NCBI GenBank assembly: GCA_027575765.1
Contig: JANBPT010001247.1
Location: 1-11,800, forward strand
Source: Tieghemiomyces parasiticus
Taxonomy: Eukaryota > Kickxellomycota > Dimargaritomycetes > Dimargaritales > Dimargaritaceae
Direction: 5' to 3'
Length of the DNA stretch: 11,800 bases
This document shows, piece after piece, positions 7,140 through 11,800 of this stretch (within the stretch, counting starts at the first letter, position 1; each line of letters begins with the position of its first letter). The notes under the pieces were generated by a model. The model was given only the letters and a program-made list of their open reading frames with translations, ran no database searches and was not told where the DNA came from. A program made the translations under genes and the position numbers.

Positions 7140-7787
7140 CTAGGCCCGGGCAGCCCCCGCCAGCAGAGGCGAGCGTACCAGGTCGCTGTCGGAATTGTAT
7201 CGCCAGTTATTGACGGCGTGGCGGGTCCGGTCGTTGACCTTACGCTCCTTACGGCGAGTGGCACCGTCCTTGAGCGAGTCCTCGAGCAAGTCGATGCACG
7301 AGAAAATGAGGAATTCCTTAAGGCCGCGGGACTGGAGGTACTGGTTGGGCACCAGTTTGAGAGTGCCCACGTCCATCAGGGCCCAGGTAAAGTAATTGAA
7401 GTCGGCGATGGTCTGGTCGGATGCCAAGTGGACGCACTTGAAGTTATGGTCTTTGTAGCCATACTGCTTCCACACGAATTCCTCGCCGCACCAATGGAAC
7501 TTGTAGCGGGCCAGGCCGCCGTCATTTGAGCTCCACTGCTTCTGGCGAAGCTCGATGGTCATGTGGAGCTTGTTGTTGATGTAGACCCGCTTACGACTCG
7601 ATACCGCGTCCGGTACCATCTCCCACGACGAGGACCCATTGGCGCCTGACCCGAAAAACATCTTATCAAGCCCAAGGGTGTTGGCCTTCTTGGTGTATTC
7701 GGAGCTTTTATCGGCGTTGAAAACGTGCTTAACGTTGCCAATGAGGTTCTTCTTGACAATTTTGAACTCGATAGCCCGGGAATCCAT
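7140..7787 (-). CDS. Uncharacterised 215-aa protein, possible tubby/LURP-one-like fold
   Basis: The open frame can be extended 35 codons upstream without an ATG, but the start is placed at the ATG at 7787, in a strong CACC-ATGG context. The 35-residue extension is Pro/Ser-rich translation of the pyrimidine-rich leader. The gene is intronless, GC-rich at third positions and ends at TAG. There is no signal peptide or membrane segment. Residues about 66-165 alternate short hydrophobic strands with aromatic/charged turns: KRVYINNKLHMTIELRQ (66-82), RYKFHWCGEEFVWKQYGY (94-111), KCVHLASDQTIADFNYFTW (117-135), a GTLKLVP strand (141-147), and a final hydrophobic helix EFLIFSCIDLLED (158-170). That order recalls fungal tubby-C-like/LURP-one-like proteins, an inference from pattern only. 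The tail (171-215) is basic and polar. A real gene is likely; the family is tentative. Confidence 0.8.
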   Translation of the reverse strand: MDSRAIEFKIVKKNLIGNVKHVFNADKSSEYTKKANTLGLDKMFFGSGANGSSSWEMVPDAVSSRKRVYINNKLHMTIELRQKQWSSNDGGLARYKFHWCGEEFVWKQYGYKDHNFKCVHLASDQTIADFNYFTWALMDVGTLKLVPNQYLQSRGLKEFLIFSCIDLLEDSLKDGATRRKERKVNDRTRHAVNNWRYNSDSDLVRSPLLAGAARA

Positions 7788-8240
7788 GGTGACGGAAGTG
7801 AAGAGGACAGAATGAAAAGGCAGTGATAGGGGATAAACGAACGGGCGGCTGCGAAACCGAGTAAAGGGGGGAGGGCTCGTATGCGAGGACAATACGGTGA
7901 TGGTCGTTTAAGGGACAAATGTAAATATAGCGACCGGTGGTCACAGAGCGTTGATGGGGAAAGGAAATGACTCGGTGGAGAGTGAAAAAGGTGTACGCCG
8001 AAGGTGGAGTGCGGTCCCAACCTAGAGAGCAGCGATGCCGGTAGGTTTTATATGGGAGCAATGCCAGGGATCGGCCGTGACGGTTGGTCAAACAAGGTAG
8101 CGATGGTACGACACAGAGAGAGCCGTGCATGAGCACTGTTGGGTGAAAGAGGGTTAGAGGGGAGAAGATGACACGGTTAGGAGAGAATAATATGGGAGGA
8201 AAAAGAGGATGGCCAAAGAAGACGAGGGAGGGTTGGCAAT
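7788..8240 (-). promoter_or_regulatory. Promoter and leader of the 215-aa gene
   Basis: The coding strand is strongly C/T-rich from 7788 to about 7900 and again about 8140-8235, the latter being nearly continuous purine on the plus strand. Two minus-strand TATA-like boxes are visible: TATATTTA at 7929-7922, about 135 nt before the ATG, and TATAAAA at 8052-8046, about 260 nt before it. The nearer one fits a short leader better. Confidence 0.4.
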
Positions 8241-8802
8241 CATTTACAGTAACCAGTCCGGAACTTAGACGGTGACCTTAAATCGGACTTTAGCTGTACT
8301 AGTCTACCGTGCGTCCAGTTACTTCACCAATCCGTTTGCGTTTAGTAAGCAGGGAAGCAATTCCCTGGATTTTCTGCCCACCATTACTATCAGATTATTG
8401 GTTATTAAATAAGCCGACATGTGAAGACTCAAGGTGAACACATCACCCTAGAAATAGAATGGCTGCACCAGATTTTAACCCCTCCTCTCTTGCGTTCCAA
8501 TAAACAACATCTGCAGGTGTATCACTTCCAATTCCGCCCACTCATCACCTCCCTGGCCCTATATTCGCCGCCAGACAGCAGAGCGGAAGAGATGGGCAAT
8601 GACCTACACCTCGACGGTCCAATAATTGAGACCCCATCCCGATCGCCGTAGACGCAGCGCATACCAGCAGTTATTATACCAGGGAAGGCGTATCAAGGAT
8701 AGGCACTTGAATTTTAGCCCGAGAGTCACCAGCGGATTGGGCCACTACCCGTTGGGCTGCACATCCTTAAGCCAAAATCCTCGCCCAAGCAACTAATAGG
8801 TG

Positions 8803-8934
8803 ATGTCATGGTGCGCATCAATCTTGTCGGTGTTTTATTTTACAAATGGTTTAACCAGTGATGATGATATAGAACTGAAGGTGCCAACGGAGATACAGCC
8901 AAAGTGTCAAGAGGAGGTACAAGCGGCTATCTAG
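8803..8934 (+). CDS. Weak candidate small ORF (43 aa) with signal-like N-terminus
   Basis: The ATG at 8803 reads a 43-codon frame to TAG. The N-terminus MSWCASILSVFYFTNGLTS is hydrophobic, then the sequence turns acidic and soluble (DDDIELKVPTEIQPK). This resembles a secretion signal followed by a short mature peptide. The hydrophobic stretch lacks a positive n-region. A GTACAA at 8916-8921 and a pyrimidine-rich acceptor ending TATAG near 9001 would give almost the same length. No family or promoter is visible. Confidence 0.13.
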   Translation: MSWCASILSVFYFTNGLTSDDDIELKVPTEIQPKCQEEVQAAI

Positions 8935-9087
8935 TGACAATGGGGCAGGGGTGGTGGAGATGAAGACGGTGCCAGCTGAGCAAAGAATTTTCCTTCCTAT
9001 AGGTTGCCTCTTAGATTACGGATGAAGTAGAGCAGCACTGATGGTCACTCCACCGAGTTACACTCGTCTCTGCGACGCTCACGCCCG

Positions 9088-9111
9088 CCGGTGACAGGTC
9101 CCAGTCACCGG
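9088..9111. repeat. Perfect 8-bp hairpin, 8-nt loop
   Basis: CCGGTGAC (9088-9095) and GTCACCGG (9104-9111) flank the loop AGGTCCCA. It is not next to any recognised gene, and its role is unknown. Confidence 0.75.
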
Positions 9112-9548
9112 ACGATCGATAATGAGGACTAGCGAAGGGAGTAGAGGAGGGGGATATCCAGCTTCATGGCGATCCTCTAATCTGGCTCACTTCTCAGCCG
9201 CTCTGCCTGGGACCAGCGAAGGTAGCGGCCGGCTACCCACTAAATAGATCGCCGCCGCCGACTTCAAACGCCCTCTATTATTGTGTAGTCATATTAAACT
9301 AACTTATCGCCTTTCATGGCATCCCTTGACGGAGATGAGTTGTTTCGGTGGACTGGATTGGATGGGTTGAGAGGTAATCATCCCGTTTGAATTTACACTA
9401 CTGACCTAGATCTCTTGCGTGCTTTCCCACAGCCACCCTTCGGCCATCTCCACTCGCCAATCTGTTTAGTATTTGATGGGCCTTGCAAGCCTCATTTCAC
9501 TGTCAGTATTTTAATGGCTTGACAGGTGACATGCCAACCACATCCCTT

Positions 9549-9578
9549 GACAACTACAGCCCTAGTCTGGCAGTTGTC
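9549..9578. repeat. Bulged hairpin
   Basis: GACAACT (9549-9555) pairs with AGTTGTC (9572-9578), continued after a 3-nt bulge by GCC (9559-9561) with GGC (9569-9571). Confidence 0.5.
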
Positions 9579-10131
9579 TACCATATTGGACTCCGACAAC
9601 CACACATGCAAGGGGGAAAGTGGCCATGATAATAATCTGAAAAAAATTGGTAGTGATTTGGGTTGAGTTTAAATCAGTACGAATCGCAACAGCCTCGAGG
9701 AGCATATGGCCAGTCGATTAGCAGATGTTCATGGCCTGTACAGTTAGACTGCCCAGTGGTGTTTTAGCGATTAAAAGTGGCTACAGGATATAGGCTAACG
9801 AAATCAGCGCATGTCTGATCGGCCGTATTAGTTTTTTCGCTAGCCCAGGTGATTTGGAGGTGCTAATACAGCCAGCAAATTAGGATATCTGATAACCTAT
9901 CCTCTTCAAGCCACACGTATCCACGCACACACACCCGCCCCCTTCCTTCCCAACCGCATTCTGCCTGTCTTCCTCTTTTTACGTGGACATCATCGCTAGT
10001 TCTGCGGCTGAACTTTCTGTAAATATTAAACTCGGTGTGAGGTTGCTTTAACCTAGCGACAGCTGCTTCGAGGCCCTAGTCAGGTCGCGACTGGGGGCCA
10101 AGAGAAACGCCGGAGGAGAGGCTGCTGATAG

Positions 10132-10424
10132 ATGATTTTCCGCCGGCTCGACTCTCTCGTTTTCCTCCTCCTCCTCCACTCCACAAACGTCACTGAAGCC
10201 GGCATAGTGGCACTGCACCAACACGCGCGCGTAAGTCAACTGCCAGCAAATGCCAGCGTTGGGTCGATCTTGGGAGGGGGAGGGTGGCAAATTATAACCA
10301 CACCAACTCTTACCTGGGCTTGCGATGGCGGTCAAGTGAGGTGCCAGTTGGCAATCCTTGACATAATTCTTCGCAGTTAAATCTATTCACCGAATTGGAG
10401 CGGATTGACAGGCCGTATTCCTAA
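10132..10424 (+). CDS. Candidate small secreted protein, two exons (48 aa)
   Basis: The ATG at 10132 opens 33 codons that end exactly at a consensus donor GTAAGT (10231). The N-terminus MIFRRLDSLVFLLLLHS has a basic n-region and a Val/Leu core, a good signal-peptide pattern, then NVTEAG, an N-glycosylation sequon. An acceptor TTCGCAG at 10376 joins in phase 0 to 10377-10424, ending at TAA (LFTELERIDRP), for 48 aa and a 146-nt intron. A C/T-rich tract at 9920-9985 lies upstream, as before the firm genes. Against it: the Leu run is encoded by a (CTC)n microsatellite, no CTAAC branch site is seen, and no family is recognised. Another acceptor ending GTGCCAG near 10347 would give a different C-terminus. 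Confidence 0.22.
10163..10177. repeat. (TCC)n microsatellite
   Basis: Five TCC units, encoding the leucine run of the putative signal peptide at 10132. Confidence 0.85.
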
Positions 10425-10665
10425 ATTAGCGATAATGCCACACGCCACTTTACACGCGATCCTAAGGGAGGAGGGAGAGAGAGGACACTACATGTGAATT
10501 ACAGATACTCGGTACCCTGAGCAGAGTGGACGACGTTACAGCCAGGGTCACTACACGCACGGTGTTTCTAATGATCTCTTAGCACGCCTTACCTAAATTG
10601 TAGGTCGATTTTGCATCGGCTACGCGTGTAAACAAGTTAACTTGCCATATCAATATATTTTTCAT
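10421..10665 (-). CDS. Weak candidate small spliced gene (37 aa)
   Basis: On the minus strand the ATG at 10665 opens 24 codons to a TTTAG/GTAAGG donor (10592). The 131-nt intron ends in a very long pyrimidine tract plus TTAG (acceptor at 10463-10462). Joining to 10461-10421 keeps frame and gives 37 aa ending at TAG. The peptide is basic, with ADAKSTYNLGSRVKWRVALS in its second half. An AT-rich TATATAA-like region lies just upstream (about 10670-10690). The splice sites are the best evidence; no family is recognised. Its stop overlaps that of the plus-strand candidate at 10132-10424. Confidence 0.2.
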
Positions 10666-10666
10666 A

Positions 10667-10690
10667 TCTATGTATTTATATTTATATATA
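10667..10690. repeat. AT-rich low-complexity tract
   Basis: Nearly pure A/T with TATTTATA-type units. It could serve as a core promoter for either strand. Confidence 0.6.
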
Positions 10691-10925
10691 AGGTATTCAC
10701 AACCAGGCGGATTTGGAAAAGATAAAGTAAGGGTTTCCATTGGTATGGGGGCCCGGGGAGGCGGTTGGGATTGCGGTTTCAGGAGGGCCTGGGTCAGAAA
10801 GTGGGGCACGGTAGTTCAAACGCTGGGGGGATAAATTTTACAAAGACTAGAGAGGTGGCTGGAGATCTGGCCTATGGCAGCGAGTTGTATAAATGAGCGA
10901 ACAGTCCAGGATGAGCTGTCGGCCA

Positions 10926-10934
10926 GGGGGGGGG
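10926..10934. repeat. G9 homopolymer
   Basis: Nine consecutive G residues, lying inside the 10874-11194 frame where they encode consecutive glycines. This adds to doubt about that frame being a gene. Confidence 0.9.
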
Positions 10935-11551
10935 ACCTAATCAAGCGACCATTAGTACCCATATTTGACATAGTTCATGATCTGCTGATGAGCAGTTGGA
11001 TGTCGCGATCACCAGGATGCAGGGGCACCCTTCCCCCCTCTCTTGGCCTCTGGTCTCGGGTTTGGAGGGTGGAGGCATCAGTATATCGTTGCCATTGGAT
11101 AACCTTAAAATACCAATGTAGATACCCAACTATGCATTGGTTGCTATTATCTTTATGCCTGTTATGGTACGATTGTGATTATAACAAAATCTAACAGCAT
11201 GCTTTACACCTTTAACTTGACACCGATGTGGCACCAACACTTATCGTTATAGAAAAAAAAAGAAGAAAACATGGAAGTGGTATGTGAGGAACTGCAAATA
11301 TTGAGAATGAAGGGGCGGATGGCTACATACTAAGCCAGAGAGGGATGGAGAAGAGACGGCCAAAAGCGACAAATATAAATCGTGAAGTTGGTGACCACCA
11401 AGTTGAAGAGTATACATTATTATAGGTCACACAGACAGGGTTACCCGTGGCGACAGTGCCTTCGTAGCAAACTGGGCCAACCAGGCCAGAGGTACCACAA
11501 TTGTACAACGCACATAGTGTTCCAGTTGATAATTTGGCACCCTCCGAACTT

Positions 11552-11571
11552 CCCCCCCCCCTCCCCCTCCC
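11552..11571 (-). repeat. C-rich tract with G-quadruplex potential on the minus strand
   Basis: C10-T-C5-T-C3 on the plus strand. The complement has at least four runs of three or more G separated by single bases, fitting the intramolecular G-quadruplex pattern. The 13-mer GGGAGGGGGAGGG in its complement also occurs on the plus strand at 10272-10284. Confidence 0.8.
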
Positions 11572-11605
11572 AAGGAGACCACTTTCGACTCCCTTATTAC
11601 CCAAA

Positions 11606-11626
11606 AGGAGAAGGAGGAGGAGGAAG
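11606..11626. repeat. (GGA)n microsatellite
   Basis: An interrupted GGA/GAG repeat on the plus strand, about 35 bp from the poly-C tract. On the minus strand it encodes a poly-leucine run. Confidence 0.85.
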
Positions 11627-11713
11627 CAGAGTACGAATAAGAAGGACACAGGGCACGATATCGCGACTGTAGTCTCCTACGGTCAACGTCGTCTAGTTCC
11701 GTTCGTGGGAAAA

Positions 11714-11727
11714 GTGACAGTTGTCAC
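11714..11727. promoter_or_regulatory. Palindrome GTGACA-GT-TGTCAC
   Basis: Perfect 6-bp arms around GT. TGACAG-type palindromes are known binding sites of TALE homeodomain proteins, but one occurrence proves nothing about function here. Confidence 0.3.
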
Positions 11728-11800
11728 CGCGGCGGCATCCACCCCCCATAAAAAACTTGCAAGGGACACGGCGACGTGATTGAATTAATTTTTTGGCAAC

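Larger units (their letters stand above)
8241..11800. other. Gene-poor region without a recognisable conserved gene
   Basis: No known family is seen in any frame. Contents: weak small-gene candidates at 8803-8934, 10132-10424 and 10665-10421; an unsupported 76-codon GTG-started frame at 8421-8651; hairpins at 9088-9111 and 9549-9578; a CA-rich and C/T-rich tract at 9920-9985; an AT-rich tract near 10650-10690; poly-G and poly-C runs at 10926-10934 and 11552-11571; and trinucleotide repeats. A 106-codon plus frame at 10874-11194 has codon use unlike the firm genes. Confidence 0.5.

Noticed and set aside
6809..7264. Long minus frame overlapping the 3' end of the 215-aa gene
   Set aside because: Overlaps the real gene in another frame and continues into low-complexity 3' flank with no domain.
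7788..7892. 35-residue N-terminal extension of the 215-aa protein
   Set aside because: It has no ATG start, is Pro/Ser/Phe-rich translation of the pyrimidine-rich leader, and the ATG at 7787 has a strong initiation context.
10048..10335. Minus-strand frame with an AG/GTAAGA donor near 10311
   Set aside because: The only nearby upstream ATG frame stops after ten codons, before the donor, and the EEEEE run is the microsatellite read from the other strand.
10874..11194. 106-codon ATG frame on the plus strand
   Set aside because: Codon use is unlike the three firm genes, it contains a G9 run translated as glycines, and no domain is recognisable. An ORF this long is expected by chance among six frames of a window this size.
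11323..11649. 108-codon minus frame with a leucine-rich start and four cysteines, resembling a secreted protein
   Set aside because: The hydrophobic start is the translation of a GGA/TCC microsatellite, the glycine-rich part is the poly-C tract, and there is no ATG in the window. A spliced gene starting beyond the window cannot be excluded.

Overview
The window looks like nuclear DNA of a fungus, probably an early-diverging lineage; Zoopagomycota-like is my guess and cannot be proven here. The reasons are spliced genes with GTAAG-type donors and introns of about 200-310 nt, a CTAAC-type branch site, an ORD-only Kes1/Osh4-type oxysterol-binding protein, a eukaryotic PCMT1-type isoaspartyl methyltransferase whose N-terminus resembles the animal enzyme, pyrimidine-rich promoter strands, and many poly-C/poly-G and trinucleotide tracts between genes. 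Gene density is low. Only three protein genes are well supported, in roughly 3 kb of the 11.8 kb.

Layout. 1-400: upstream flank, no secure gene. 401-1689 (+): protein-L-isoaspartate O-methyltransferase in three exons (401-419, 732-903, 1137-1689); the second intron carries a perfect 12-bp C-tract/G-tract inverted repeat. 1690-3356: a 1.67-kb convergent spacer with short hairpins and two open, start-less stretches (2027-2473 and 2907-3140) that may be remnants of a leucine-rich gene. 3357-4813 (-): Kes1/Osh4-like lipid-exchange protein in two exons (4813-4333 and 4120-3357). 4814-7139: long spacer containing the OSBP promoter side, a weak plus-strand spliced ORF candidate, and a cluster of inverted repeats at 6429-6753. 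7140-7787 (-): intronless 215-aa protein, perhaps with a tubby/LURP-one-like fold. 7788-11800: its pyrimidine-rich promoter, then about 3.5 kb with no recognisable conserved gene. That stretch has hairpins, simple repeats, G-quadruplex-type tracts and three weak small-gene candidates, two of which (10132-10424 + and 10665-10421 -) would meet tail to tail.

The three firm genes are not an evident pathway: protein repair, sterol/PI4P exchange and an uncharacterised protein. I see no CRISPR array, rRNA, convincing tRNA, or intact transposon. The most distinctive unexplained signal is the structured non-coding segment at 6429-6753, especially the 21-bp-arm hairpin at 6699-6753, whose imperfect pairs are G-U compatible only if the plus strand is transcribed.
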